Source: Zygaena filipendulae (Eukaryota; Arthropoda; Insecta; Lepidoptera; Zygaenidae). Taken from it: a stretch of 64,000 nt of DNA. Positions 45,901-55,390 of this stretch are shown here, piece by piece. Where the stretch lies: positions 13,112,001-13,176,000 of the forward strand of contig OU015653.1 of NCBI GenBank assembly GCA_907165275.2, given 5' to 3'. The position numbers were made by a program, and so were the translations under genes. The notes beneath the pieces were generated by a model. That model made no database searches. It was not told the DNA's origin and saw only the letters and a list, made by a program, of their open reading frames with translations. Numbering within the stretch: the stretch's first letter is position 1; each line of letters starts with the position of its first letter.

Positions 45901-48900
45901 TGAAGATGGACAATGTCTAGTGGAGACAATGCTTAAGTTTTTTGGTATAGACATATGAGTTATGGTCACTGATATTTTTTGGTCTAATTTCGGTGCTATT
46001 ATTGACCAAGTGCAATTAATATCAGAATGACTGACAAATTTATCAGTAGAAATAATACCATCACTACCTACTTCTATAACACCTCCACATACTACAGAGA
46101 AATTTGCTTTAAATCCCTTAGCAGTTCCGGTGCTATCTGATATAAACTGTAGTCCAAGAGTATTATTTTTAGATACAAATTTCGAGACTTGTGATTCCAT
46201 ACATATTATTTTAGAATAGTTTTTACTAAAGACGCCACCATCATAAACTTTTATAAAGTCACCAACGCAATCATTGTCGTCAGCAATATCTCTGTAAATA
46301 TCAAGATCCATTATATTCAGTTCAAGTCTATGATTAATGGGTACCTGTACCGACCATATACAGTTCAAATTATTGTCATAGTTTTTGGGATAATTTTTGG
46401 AATAAATAAATCCTGAGAGTGAATTTATGTAACCACCACATTGCGAAGGTGACGATATGAAACTTGCCTTAAAGTGAACGTCTCTTAACACAGATTGCTT
46501 TACAAATTTTACTAACATAGTGTTTGAAGTAGATCTTACGCTGAAATGTTCTCCATGACAAAATCTAGTAAGTAATGGGGAACTGATACTTCGACCATTA
46601 TAAATTTCAATGACGTCTGTAGAGCAGTTGCTTGTATCAGCAATGTATATTTTAGTGAAATTGATGCTTATGCTGGTTCCAATTGTAGTTTGTATTATCC
46701 ATTCGCAATCTAACTCTTCATCTGAGTTTAAATTTTTATCATATTTTAAGATGCCAGAGTTTTTCAAAATTGTTCCTCCACATCCATGCCTTGACCATTC
46801 CAATCGAAAGCCAGAACGTGGTGTCGGTGAACGAAGTGAACTAGTAACAAGCTTAATTTGTATTGAATTGCTTTTACCGGTAAAAGCTGACGGCCGAGTG
46901 TCTCCACAAAATCTCTCGGTAAAATTGCTATCTGAAGCCTCTTTCATTTGCAGGTAATCAAAGTAACACCTATCAAGTAACGAAACGGTAGAAAATGGAG
47001 TCCCCCAGCGAGGAAATTCATGATAACTGTTTGGCATAAAGCCATTGATACGAGGTGGAAAATATGACGGTCTGCGATAGATTTGCCTGGAGTAAATATT
47101 GAAATCAGTGAATGTTATATTTATTTTATTTCCCTTTGGGACGTTAATTGTCCATAAACAATTTAAGTCCTTTGCATATGAATTTGGATAACCCGGACTC
47201 TCAATTATTCCATAACTACCTGATATATTGTTATGACAAATCGTTTCATAATTTAACAAGAAACCTTTTCTACTGATATAAAAGTCTGATCTAAACTTTA
47301 TTGTAGCGTAATTTGATAAAGTTTGAATCGACGTTAATTCAGATGACATGGAACAATATTTCCCAAAGCCAGGAGAGTTATCATCTTTGCCGTCAAAAAT
47401 TTCTACATAGTCATCTTGACAATCTGATGTTTTTTCTAAATCTAAGTCAATGAAATGAATTTTTAATTTTGAACCAGAATTTGTGATAATTTTATAAATA
47501 CACTCTGCGTTATTGAAATAATTTTGCGGATAATTTGGAGAAGATAATGCTCCGCTTGAACCAGTTAGTGTACCACCACACCCAGAAATAGTACCATCCC
47601 ATTGAATTTTGAAACCATTACCCGTAAGGTATGAATCAGAATAAAAATTGAGATACAGCACATTTGATAATGAAATAATTCTCTTCGATGCAAATGAACC
47701 ACAATACTTACCAACTAATGGAGAATCTGAAAAACGTCCATTCCTAACCTCCAAATAATCCCCTAAATTACAATGACCACCTATTGGTCGCTCTAAATCA
47801 AACTGAGAAATATTAAGTGAAATTTGTTGACCAGTAGAAACCATTATGATCCATGTACAATTTCGATTAATCTGATATCTTTTGGGCCAGCCAGGAGAAT
47901 ATATGTAACCATGATCACTAACGAACATACCATCACAATGGGTTTTTTCATCCAAAAATGAATAAGATACAGAAAAACCTGGGGATCTAACAGATGAATC
48001 AGAGGCAAACTTTAATTTAAGTCGAGAAGTTGTAGAAGTCAATGCAGGAGGCAGACTATCACTACAATAAGTACCTAAATTATTTTCATTGTTCTCATCA
48101 TCTATCTCAATTAGCTTTAAATAATCATAAGAACAGCTGGATGAATCTTCAAGGTGAAAACGATTCCACGATAACTGTATATGCATTCCCGCAGGTGCAA
48201 CCAACATCCAGATACAATTCAGATTGTTCCTATATCGTTCACTATTTATTGGATAGTCAATAATTCCAGGAGAGTCTTTATAAATTCCCCCACATTCTAC
48301 GTCAACTGTTGTATAATTGGCATAAAATCCTAAGCTAGAAACACTCATATCTGCTCTGAATCCAATATACATATAGTTATGGGTTGAAATTTGAACTGGT
48401 GGTAAAGATCTACCACAAAATTGTCCTAGAAGCGTAGAGTTAGCATCATGTCCATCTCTAATTTCAACACTATCATATGTACAATTGAAACGTCCAGGAT
48501 CCTCTACATTGAAGTCTTGAAAAGTTAATTGAATCGCTTTGCCGGGCGTCGCTGCAATGATATATTCGCAAAATATATTTTCTGGGTAATTAAATGGATA
48601 TCCTGGTGATTTCACAATCCCACTGTCCCCTGCTAATGTTTGCGTACACAATGCTTTGTAACTAATTACAAACCCGTTACCAGTCATTGAACTATCAGAT
48701 CTGAATTTAATAAATAGATTATTTCCGCTTGAAACATAGGACGTGGGATAAGAAATACCACAAAATTTACCAACCAATCGGGATTCTGGTGTCGGACCAT
48801 CATATATTTTTACATAGTCAAATCTACAATTTAAAGAGTTCTCTATATTAAATGACGTAAAGTCTAAACGAATTTTTGTACCCGGGCCAGTATTAATTTT

Positions 48901-51165
48901 ATATTCACACAACATATTTGGCAAATACCTACCCCTGTATGAAGGTGAAATTATTTGACCTCTATCACCAGTATAATAACCTCCACACCCAGGTATTCCC
49001 TCTATTGGAGCAAAAGATATTTGAAAACCTTTTCCATGATTAATTGAGTCAGAGTGAAAATGAATCATCATTTCGGAACTAGATGACTGTAACGGTGGAG
49101 GTACCGTTGAAGAACATAATTTGGTTAAAAGTGGATCATTTTCACGCTCACCATCATAAATAGCTAAATAATCATAACTACAATTTTCATGAGATTCAAT
49201 ATCTAATTCGAAAAAATGCAACTGTATTCTTTTACCCATGTTCGTTGTTAAGTGCCAGTAACAATCTCGTTTAGGTGGATATGGACCCGGAGAACCCGGT
49301 GAACTGATATGACCGTGGATTGTCGCATTTACTTCACCACCACACTTTGGTTGTACACTAGTCCAATGCAAAGCAAACCCCTCTTTAGCAACGGTTTTAT
49401 CTGAACGAAACCAAAAATATAAATTGTTGTGACTAGATACAATGTTACCACCATTTGGGAAATCAGTGCCGCAAAATCTACCTATTAATTGACTTCCGGA
49501 GCTGCGGCCATCGTGAATTTGCAAAAAATCGAATGCACACTCATTATGATCCTCAATATCAAATTTACTAAAAGTAACATTTATTACTTTGTCTGGGTGT
49601 GTTTGGATCACCCAAGCACATCGTGAATCATGTTTGTAAGTGGTGTTATGTAAAGGATAAACAATACTACCTTCTTCCTCCCTTAATATACCACCGCAAG
49701 TTCTAGAAACAATCTGGCACAAGTCACCTGAATATTGAGCAGTACATTCACATCTGAATCCTCTCACTGTGGTTTCATCACTTCTGCAAGTTCCTCCATT
49801 TCGGCATGGGTCGATTAAACAGTAGTTAGTTATTTTATCACAATGAATACCTCTATAACCTCTATAACAAAGGCAGGTATAGCCGCTCGGAAGATTTATG
49901 CAGTGTCCACGACTGCCACATGGGTTATTCTCACAACTATGTGTTATATTATCGCTTGGAATATAACATCCATGAATTCCGATTCCGTCTCCATCCATGC
50001 CTTCTGGGCACTCGCACTGAGCTGTTTGTCCACCGACAGTGGGATATTCTACGCACCTAGCCGAAGGATGACAACCTCCGTGATTAATACTGCAAGAACC
50101 CCTCCAGGTGCATGTTATGCCATCGCCCTGATATCCAGGTGGACATGGTCCACAAACACGAGACCCAATTGTGTTGATACACTGAACCAAAGGCCTTGTG
50201 CTACATCCGCCATTAGGAAGGATCGAACATTCATCTATATCAGAGCAGATATAACCATCTCCCTCGTACCCATGGGGACATTGACCGCAGCGGAATGAGC
50301 CCGGAAGATTGATACAATTAACTTTAGGGTTTACAGAACATCGAGGTCCCAGTGAACTGTCACACTCATTAACGTCCGTAAGACAAGCGACTCCAGTACC
50401 ATTGTTAGTCCATCCTTGTTTACATATGCAAATGATGCTTTCAGCAGTAGTAGTTGGTATACAATGACCGTGTCCACACATTTCGAAGTCACCGCCTGAA
50501 CAATCTTTAAGTTTTCTTGTACAGTGCACACCAAACCATCCAGACCTACAAATACATTCATACGATCCAGGTTTATTTATACAAGCAGCTCCATTTTGGC
50601 AACCTAGATCCGTGTCTACAAAATTTCGACATTCATTCACATCCACGTCACAATCACTGCCTTCCCAATTAGTTGGACACATACAATGATAACCGCCAAC
50701 CAAATTCAAACAAGTTCCTCCATTTCTACATGGACGAGATAGGCACTGATCTATTGCCCGCCTTCCTATATCCATTTCATATTCCGCTAATCTAGCGGTT
50801 AGTCTGTTGATCCTTCTTCTCAATGTCGATATATTGTATGGTAAAATCTCCAGATTTTCAATCCTCTGCAGTATGTCGCTAAGGCCATTTACATTACTAT
50901 TACTGTTAACACTAGTGGATGGCAGATGTTGTGAATTTCGATCGTTTGTTACATTAATTCCAAGCTTGTTCAAGTTTATGTTTCCGACGTAGACATTTGA
51001 GTTAGGTCCATTAGGACTTAGGTAAATGTTTTTGTCATATGCAGACTCTATAAATAAATCACCGTCTGCCGTTTTGATCTTGGGTCTGTCGTTGAATTGT
51101 TGACAATTTAGCTGCGTGATATGCAGCATAATATAATACACACATCCTATGGATATTCTCCACAT
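39910..51165 (-). CDS. Cubn: Cubilin, multiligand endocytic receptor (8 EGF, 27 CUB)
   Basis: Cubilin is a large peripheral membrane receptor that binds protein and vitamin-carrier ligands and is anchored by the transmembrane protein amnionless; in insects it works in nephrocytes and other absorptive cells (family knowledge). The frame encodes 3751 residues. Residues 1-21 look like a signal peptide. An N-terminal segment ends in a helical stretch (about 95-135, LRRRINRLTARLAEYEMD) like the trimerisation region of known cubilins. Eight EGF-like modules follow (about 137-487), three of them starting with the calcium-binding DVNEC or DIDEC. I then count 27 CUB modules (about 489-3751), many with CxxDYLxIYDG-type signatures. 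Vertebrate cubilin has the same 8+27 layout and similar length. There is no transmembrane segment, as expected. The start is the ATG at 51165; an in-frame TAA lies at 51235-51237, so no upstream coding exon is needed. There is no intron in the whole 11.26 kb. Confidence 0.97.
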   Translation of the reverse strand: MWRISIGCVYYIMLHITQLNCQQFNDRPKIKTADGDLFIESAYDKNIYLSPNGPNSNVYVGNINLNKLGINVTNDRNSQHLPSTSVNSNSNVNGLSDILQRIENLEILPYNISTLRRRINRLTARLAEYEMDIGRRAIDQCLSRPCRNGGTCLNLVGGYHCMCPTNWEGSDCDVDVNECRNFVDTDLGCQNGAACINKPGSYECICRSGWFGVHCTRKLKDCSGGDFEMCGHGHCIPTTTAESIICICKQGWTNNGTGVACLTDVNECDSSLGPRCSVNPKVNCINLPGSFRCGQCPHGYEGDGYICSDIDECSILPNGGCSTRPLVQCINTIGSRVCGPCPPGYQGDGITCTWRGSCSINHGGCHPSARCVEYPTVGGQTAQCECPEGMDGDGIGIHGCYIPSDNITHSCENNPCGSRGHCINLPSGYTCLCYRGYRGIHCDKITNYCLIDPCRNGGTCRSDETTVRGFRCECTAQYSGDLCQIVSRTCGGILREEEGSIVYPLHNTTYKHDSRCAWVIQTHPDKVINVTFSKFDIEDHNECAFDFLQIHDGRSSGSQLIGRFCGTDFPNGGNIVSSHNNLYFWFRSDKTVAKEGFALHWTSVQPKCGGEVNATIHGHISSPGSPGPYPPKRDCYWHLTTNMGKRIQLHFFELDIESHENCSYDYLAIYDGERENDPLLTKLCSSTVPPPLQSSSSEMMIHFHSDSINHGKGFQISFAPIEGIPGCGGYYTGDRGQIISPSYRGRYLPNMLCEYKINTGPGTKIRLDFTSFNIENSLNCRFDYVKIYDGPTPESRLVGKFCGISYPTSYVSSGNNLFIKFRSDSSMTGNGFVISYKALCTQTLAGDSGIVKSPGYPFNYPENIFCEYIIAATPGKAIQLTFQDFNVEDPGRFNCTYDSVEIRDGHDANSTLLGQFCGRSLPPVQISTHNYMYIGFRADMSVSSLGFYANYTTVDVECGGIYKDSPGIIDYPINSERYRNNLNCIWMLVAPAGMHIQLSWNRFHLEDSSSCSYDYLKLIEIDDENNENNLGTYCSDSLPPALTSTTSRLKLKFASDSSVRSPGFSVSYSFLDEKTHCDGMFVSDHGYIYSPGWPKRYQINRNCTWIIMVSTGQQISLNISQFDLERPIGGHCNLGDYLEVRNGRFSDSPLVGKYCGSFASKRIISLSNVLYLNFYSDSYLTGNGFKIQWDGTISGCGGTLTGSSGALSSPNYPQNYFNNAECIYKIITNSGSKLKIHFIDLDLEKTSDCQDDYVEIFDGKDDNSPGFGKYCSMSSELTSIQTLSNYATIKFRSDFYISRKGFLLNYETICHNNISGSYGIIESPGYPNSYAKDLNCLWTINVPKGNKINITFTDFNIYSRQIYRRPSYFPPRINGFMPNSYHEFPRWGTPFSTVSLLDRCYFDYLQMKEASDSNFTERFCGDTRPSAFTGKSNSIQIKLVTSSLRSPTPRSGFRLEWSRHGCGGTILKNSGILKYDKNLNSDEELDCEWIIQTTIGTSISINFTKIYIADTSNCSTDVIEIYNGRSISSPLLTRFCHGEHFSVRSTSNTMLVKFVKQSVLRDVHFKASFISSPSQCGGYINSLSGFIYSKNYPKNYDNNLNCIWSVQVPINHRLELNIMDLDIYRDIADDNDCVGDFIKVYDGGVFSKNYSKIICMESQVSKFVSKNNTLGLQFISDSTGTAKGFKANFSVVCGGVIEVGSDGIISTDKFVSHSDINCTWSIIAPKLDQKISVTITHMSIPKNLSIVSTRHCPSSFLRLYDGDDDKAPLIDEYCGRKVPSMIVSHGNAITIQLGSYFGKILGQFSAHYTTLETACGGTLTSEEGTIASPNYPQFYPPNIDCEWILSTSVGNRVYLTFEKFDLKNSEGCNEDYVEVRENDASGKLLGLNCGPDLPKNSTTATKLYIKLHSDKGNSGQGFIMHYGFLHGNDINGLDHGEIASPLFPHKYDGPAEYTWRIFTDGSLPISIVIDRLEIPVYGRVCYNYLAIFDGYDDTAPLIRELCGIDVGEPFQSSSSVVFIKLKLEESNPGSLFHLTWAKSDKDIEEINTNKVNCGSNETQIVTTRNSVIFKSNNYPGEYENNANCEWVFKTESGHHLTMSFTHFELEETSGCFADYVSIYSSDTGMQWKPIMEKICVSEVIGQKYNASIFIKVVFISDVSITRTGFQAIVQSVCGGTLSAVSGVISSNSSDIGNVLYRTCEWKIKVRPGRTVKLYFGKFNIINNNPNGDCKTYVLIHNGESSEAPLLNNNAKYCGFPHENLSGNLESSSNSVFVRFTYHGLTEKNNSIFFKLRYEEKNIECGTTSVLDSEHQWETIQSPNYPSVPSPFTECIWIFKGSPGEILRVDFIDRFDIKQNSDCIFEVVEIRDGSSNLAPVIGRFCGEKPSTVKTSTNAVYIKYVTQIQEPQDGFKANISIDVCGGTLIAKSGEIESPNFPHMQIFPPGTVCEWRIISKPSFVFKLTALDLDLPDSETLCGTSITIEEKVPVNNTISVIKKFCNEDLEEEIGTVVETFTNEVIIKLNVGKSSKWETNFAKRGFKFSFNSSRPMCGGILTSPEGFIMTPGYPRESTAPYCQWSIMVPEKSRRVRLEILDDSIDLDLHRIGIYNDLLLRSAIISLSSSNLVESKIFESSSNEMALYLWLKPSKSRHRFKARFSSEYEALCGGSLISRSGELTSPVLERSYSCQWQLSPQLSDMRNMSNFNSLFVTVKVNSSVSRTFCRYSDPQLFLTTKINNKFQNFDRSLCGNKETTLRIPSNEIEIKALQSKGASLYFDLHWKLQPCGGLIQPKDTKINIVNVPNLYNDSIDCAWLIEVPNGIRVNLTLDGTFQLGCPDEFIKISQGIYSSTNPIGDYCRERKQDFAIIASFEYIYVEYHSNIKNNTNIQLTLEKVSHQCGGYLYETDFTFASPNFPKNYQENQECVWEIHAEFGFRISLKFIERFAIEMQSNCSKDAVIIYDWINESYKQIAKLCGRDLPITHYNSTNNKMKVVLRTDSEYNLDGFKAKWTPICGGSYLPMEKEQFLYSPGYPSRYKPLLNCVYEISAPGERIMVKFLDFDLEGTYPDCKYDNFTIQSPYTAYSENINYFFRCGSEFPPELIVRDKIMISFKTDDFVERKGFMMSYSTSSCGGVVKTPLVLTSGPRTNYENDLNCTWSIEAPQNKIVVLKFLFIDLEEGYECSTDYLEVYDGPNIDYQKRLALLCGHINSTIVLRSTGNKMLLHFVTDVYVTFKGFKAEVMFSYSESVGCGGLFDLTSTSDFLLKSPLLGTSVVYENYLDCHWSFIALPDKVFKIEFTNFHVSPCRDVNQTALGISKCDCDYVEIKDGLNPTSETISIYCGHSFPPQLISSQNTLSVRFSTDGEIASSGFQAKLTIVPSPCGPSDFKISKDVQNLKSPNYAQGFIPRSLHCSYYFDASDFPSEIIAIHIKDLDLQPSDRNVCDKDRLLIRSNKLNTNASLGRDLILSKGLDKFLQVNYYFEEDLSERIELCGKKKTADLYVTGSFSVDISTSAESDSHTYKGFEIEVYYKGKCGRNYTEPYGRLQSSSAEFANGIVDCYTLITAPKNCTISLYFTSVMPAYYDPNSFLEVYDGESNSSQMLLRVATEYDQKHALFSTSQYMLIYSRIAGPDEVYFDGVYVTTDKGRGCGGTLTSPIGVVTSPLYPEVYRQMGSCEWELETPVNTRLHLHFSVFDLGKLCDQNYVALVDRDGATISRYCSEIPADYISKDNYVKIVFTTTRNNGGTGWVAEFLGAKV

Positions 51166-51246
51166 GGTCCATGTAACACGAGTGTCATGGACGAGTGACT
51201 GCGGACTACTAATAATTGAAACAGATAATATTCGTTAGACTAAAAA

Positions 51247-51274
51247 GGGGGCGTTGGACAAAGGGAACGCCCCC
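51247..51274. other. Perfect 9-bp GC-rich hairpin upstream of cubilin
   Basis: GGGGGCGTT at 51247-51255 and AACGCCCCC at 51266-51274 are exact inverted repeats around a 10-nt loop. It lies 82 bp upstream of the cubilin ATG, in the probable 5' UTR or promoter. Function unknown. Confidence 0.6.
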
Positions 51275-51424
51275 AGTTTTGGTTTCATTAGATAATAACA
51301 TGTCATGAAAGATAATATAGCAGAGCTGCGCGCTGCTGTTTTTAATAGGTGAAAATTATTTGATACCGTGATTTTGACCGTTTAGATTTTAGATATTCTT
51401 TGTGAATTATATTAGTTTGTATAT

Positions 51425-51557
51425 AAAGGTTGCCTGGAAGAAATTGCTTTTAAGCAATAAGGCCGCCCTTTGTTGCCTGTATTTTCCACCATGTATTTTT
51501 TTTATATTTATGTTTTTGGCGACAATAAAGAATATTTGATTGATTGATTGATTGATT
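51425..51557 (+). mobile_element. Non-LTR retrotransposon 3' end, family X, with GATT tail
   Basis: GGTTGCCTGGAAGAAATTGC, GCAATAAGGCCGCC and CGACAATAAAGAATATTTG lead into five GATT units. It is the same family as 29893-30015, which carries a TTCTA tail instead. It lies about 260 bp upstream of the cubilin start. Confidence 0.75.
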
Positions 51558-51676
51558 AGTTTGTTCCTAGTTATTATGGAAACATCAAAAATTTCAAAAA
51601 CCCGTTCAGAAAACGCAACATGGTAAATTAATTATGCAAATTTATGCAGATCTGTGCATCAATAGTACATTGTTAT

Positions 51677-51781
51677 CCTAGGGGTGAAAGTAACTTACTT
51701 AGTCCCGAGACGGGGTTTGGCGCCCGAGCGTAGCGAGGGCGCCAATAGATCGAGGGACTAAATAAGGTTACTTTCAACCCG
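51677..51781. mobile_element. Hairpin MITE-like element
   Basis: CCTAGGGGTGAAAGTAACTT and TTAGTCCC on the left mirror GGGACTAAATAAGGTTACTT and TCAACCC on the right. The centre has GGCGCCCGAGCGTAGCGAGG followed by GCGCC. No coding capacity. Confidence 0.65.
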
Positions 51782-52059
51782 CTTCTCAGGCAACTTCAGA
51801 CCTACTTTCCGAGTATGAGTAATGAAAAATTATTTGTTATTAAATACTAGCAGAATCCAATACGATCATATCATAAATGTATGTCTTATACGTACTTCAT
51901 TACGGAATTAGGTAAGATATTCGCAGTTGACTTTCTAAATAGTCTATTTACCAAAAAATGTGTGCTATGCTATGATAAAATAGAAGGATCCACGATTCTA
52001 TACATAGAATATTTTTACCAAAAATTGAGAGGGGCGATAAAAAAAGAGTAACTAACCAT

Positions 52060-52255
52060 AAAAAAATATTTTTTGTCTGTCTGTCTGTTCACGATAACCT
52101 CTGAATCTACCAAACGGATTTTCATAAGCTCAGCGCAGCCTGGAGCAACATATAGGCCTTGGTTCATTTATTACAAATCGGATCTCGGGGAAAAGATTGT
52201 TTATATGTATAAAAACTTTTCGCGCGAATGAAACCGCGGGGCACAGCAAGTTACC
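52060..52255 (+). mobile_element. Helitron-like family B, degraded
   Basis: It carries TTTGTCTGTCTGTCTGTTCA, CCAAACGGATTTTCATAAG and GAAACCGCGGGGCACAGC, then AAG in place of the usual TAG. Confidence 0.6.
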
Positions 52256-52570
52256 CAATATACCTCTGTGAGTTAACCAAAAGTTCATTAAGACGCACAC
52301 CTTTGGCTTTAATCATTACTATGATTTCGCAACAGAGACTTCTTACAGCGGCCGAGAGGCCTTTGTCTTTTGGTTTTATCTTAATTGCTTTAAGAAACTC
52401 AATATCGTTTGGCGACACGATGCTTTTTATTCCTCCACCGAGCTCCCCTAGTGGCCGACAATGACGAAACTTTGAATTAGTTTTTGGCGAGATAACTCCA
52501 CCATTGTTTTCTTTTTATTATACTTGCACCATCGACCGGCACAAGTTATGTTTTAAAAACACAACACTTA

Positions 52571-52709
52571 GGGAACCTACCCATACTATATGACCTATTT
52601 TTTACAGTTTTTTACCCCCTCCCATATCGTCACATCGTCACATCATCGCGTGGTATTTTGAAGGCCCTCCTTCCCCCGGCAACGGGTCACCTAGTATGGG
52701 TAGGTTCCC
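52571..52709. mobile_element. Harbinger-like MITE with TTA duplication
   Basis: The ends GGGAACCTACCCATACTA and TAGTATGGGTAGGTTCCC are perfect 18-bp inverted repeats. TTA stands on both sides (52568-52570 and 52710-52712). The element is 139 bp with no coding capacity. A 3-bp TTA duplication with GGG ends fits PIF/Harbinger. Confidence 0.85.
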
Positions 52710-53384
52710 TTACGCTTTTGACGTGAACTTTTTATTTCTCATTTAACAAATTAAGTACTCGTTATAATTGTCTAACATTAATAACTAATACGTTCGTTTG
52801 CAATGAGTTTTGTTTGCAAATAGACAAACTTACATTCACATTTCAATGTATTAGGATTACGAATAACTCCATTGAGCACAACATAATTATAAAACGCTGG
52901 TTTACCGACGGGAGTTATTAAAATATTTATTAACAACAAAATTACGATCACAACTTTTAATTATATTTTGATATTGAATAGAGTTTCCAATTCCGTTGTT
53001 CTCGATGGCGAGGCGTGGGGAAGAAGCGGGGTAAACTTAAACTTTTAGGGGCATTGTTGTTCACCAAATTATTCATGACTCTTAGGAAAATTTCGATTGA
53101 TTGTACTGTTTGGCTCAAATTAACTCGACTATAAACCCCGTGGAGTTGCGTCGAAAAGTTAACTATGGCGGCAACAAAATTAAATGGGAAGTTTCACTTC
53201 TCATTTATTACTTTGTCGCTTCAATTTAATTAATTTCAGTCCTAATTGGCGGATAAACGCCTTGGTGGGCATTGAGTGAAGGCGATGTTAAATATAACGA
53301 TTGTTTAAATATAGAAAATACACTGCTAAATTAAGGTATACCTACTTCTAAAAATTATTGATCATATTAAATATCTATATTATA

Positions 53385-53475
53385 TGAAACATAAATAGCG
53401 TACTTTTAATCCCGAAATTTCCCCGGGACCTCTGTAATTACTGCGTGTAAAACCGTAGGGAAAAGTAAGTAATCT
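53385..53475 (-). mobile_element. Helitron-like 3' fragment, strand uncertain
   Basis: It carries GCGTACTTTTAATCCCGAAA, CCCCGGGACCTCTG and AAACCGTAGGGAAAAG. Only the GC-rich 3' part remains. Confidence 0.45.
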
Positions 53476-53961
53476 ATAATCACACGTTACCAAGCGAAAA
53501 ATTCTGAAATTGAAAATGGAAACAAGTCCTAAAGTCTGTCGTAAGTTAATCTAAACAGTGGGCGAAGGAGCCAGCTGTTTACCAATTAACGGACCACTTC
53601 ATTATAATATAATTCTACGTCTTTCGTCTGCAGAGGAGCTATTTAGAAATAAAACAAATTTCAGGGTCAGATTAGGTACTACCTAGTTCGAAAAGATTGA
53701 TTAAACTGTGTGAAAGATTATGTTCACTGCAATGACCTTATTTTGGTACACTGTAATATTATATAGTCGTGACTCTACGTATGGGTGACTCAATTTATTT
53801 GCTCTGTGGGCAACACCGACCACCAAATAAATGGTATTTAAAAATCGTTGAATAAAAATAATTCAATTACAATCGAGACCTCGTAACCGTTTAAGAAGAT
53901 TTTTCTGATTGAATTCATAAAATTATTAATTTTTTTTTTAATATATATTTTTTTTTAATAG

Positions 53962-54108
53962 GCCATATCACAACACACAGATCTACTTGATCCCACAGTA
54001 AGCTATTATTAGCTTGTGTCGTGGAAACCAAGCAAACGTGGTATATACTACATAGAATTACTTATATATTATACTATAGATATATAAACACCCAGACTGG
54101 AAAATGGA
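53962..54108. repeat. Interspersed repeat shared with 11510-11655
   Basis: It has the same blocks in the same order as the first copy, plus a GAAACCAAGCAAAC insertion before GTGGTATATACTACATA. Confidence 0.65.
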
Positions 54109-54660
54109 ACACAGAGGAAATGACGAAGTTGGAACACAGACGAACACACAGTACCGCTCATTGATCACAGACGAAATGTTTAGGGGCTGTGTGAACAAAA
54201 AAAAAACAGGAAATTGTAATAAATGGTTTAGAGACGAAATCAGACAAAGCTCCCTCTGGGACATGGAATTAAGAAGTTCACTAATGAGATGTTGATTGCA
54301 TCGCGCGCCCCGTTTGTCACCACCTCCTTTTGCATTTATAAATTCTTTCCCCTTTTTTTTTTTGCTTTTTTCGTCGCCCACGGCCAGGCGACGCGACGGT
54401 TAAAATGCAGAATGCGTCTTTACCGGTCTTGTTGTTGCCCGGCGGCGTATTCAAATTTCATTAAGCGTCCGTTGCAGTCTTTAAATAATCTGTTATTAAT
54501 ATTTTGATGAGAAATTAAATTCTTCATTTATTTCACTTTTTATTTGATCGAAATAATATATAGTAAAATATGTAAGTCAATAAAGTTAAAATCTAGTTTG
54601 GAACTGAAACTCTAAGTATACGAGTATAATATTATTCGAAATAACTTTGTCGCGAATTTA

Positions 54661-54870
54661 GTTTTTTTTTTTTATGTCATAGGGGAAGTGACCTGATGGT
54701 AAGTGATTACCGCCGCCCATAGACATCTGCAACACGCAGAAGGCTTGCAGGTGCGTTGCCGACCTGGAATGGGGATGGGATGGGGATGTATTTGATACCT
54801 ACCGCATGCCAAAGAGTATATAACCTGCTGCATGACAGATAATCTTTTGGTAAGTTCTTCCGCGCGGGTT
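54661..54870 (-). mobile_element. SINE-like or LINE-end repeat common in Lepidoptera
   Basis: A poly-T start (poly-A on the minus strand) is followed by GTGACCTGATGGTAAGTGAT, TACCGCCGCCCATAGACATC and GGTGCGTTGCCGACCTG. I recognise this order as a very frequent lepidopteran repeat. The class is not resolved here. Confidence 0.65.
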
Positions 54871-55070
54871 AAATTGTCAAAATATGGTTAGCAAAAAAAA
54901 GGTATAAGTACTTAGGTACTTAAAACGGTGTTATAAATTTGAAATTCCAAAATACTCTAAAATACATAGATATATACGAGATTAATATGATAGGTAGGTA
55001 CATACCTGCTGAACGTAACGCGTACCGAACTTTGTTCCAGCCGTGTTCAAAGAAATTTTCGTTTCAATAA

Positions 55071-55390
55071 TAGGCTATTTCACTTATTTTTCTTAATTCG
55101 ATTTAGTCCGTCTGTTAGATAATAAAAAAAATAATAGACACGTATATTTTGCTTTTTCAAATTAATGAAAATATACTTGGATAAAGCGCATTAAAGTTTG
55201 GAAGTGGGGGCTCGTATAACGTCATAATTATGCAGGTAAAAATTGCAACTGCTTGTGACTTTACGCGACATTTTGACTCAACGTCTCTCTGTTATTTTTT
55301 CCTTACGTAAAAAAAGAAAAAATACGCGTCTAATATTTTTTATGAATCTAAAGGAAGGGTTAAAAATAAAAAAATAGACAAATAGCCTAC
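55071..55390. mobile_element. MITE family A, copy 3
   Basis: The ends TAGGCTATTTCACTTATTTT and AAATAGCCTA are inverted. Interior blocks match the other copies (GATAAAGCGCATTAAAGTTT, GGGGGCTCGTATAACGTCAT). Confidence 0.8.

Noticed and set aside
46610..46957. 115-codon open frame on the plus strand
   Set aside because: Antisense to cubilin CUB modules 8-9.
49843..50298. 151-codon open frame on the plus strand
   Set aside because: Antisense shadow of the cubilin EGF region.
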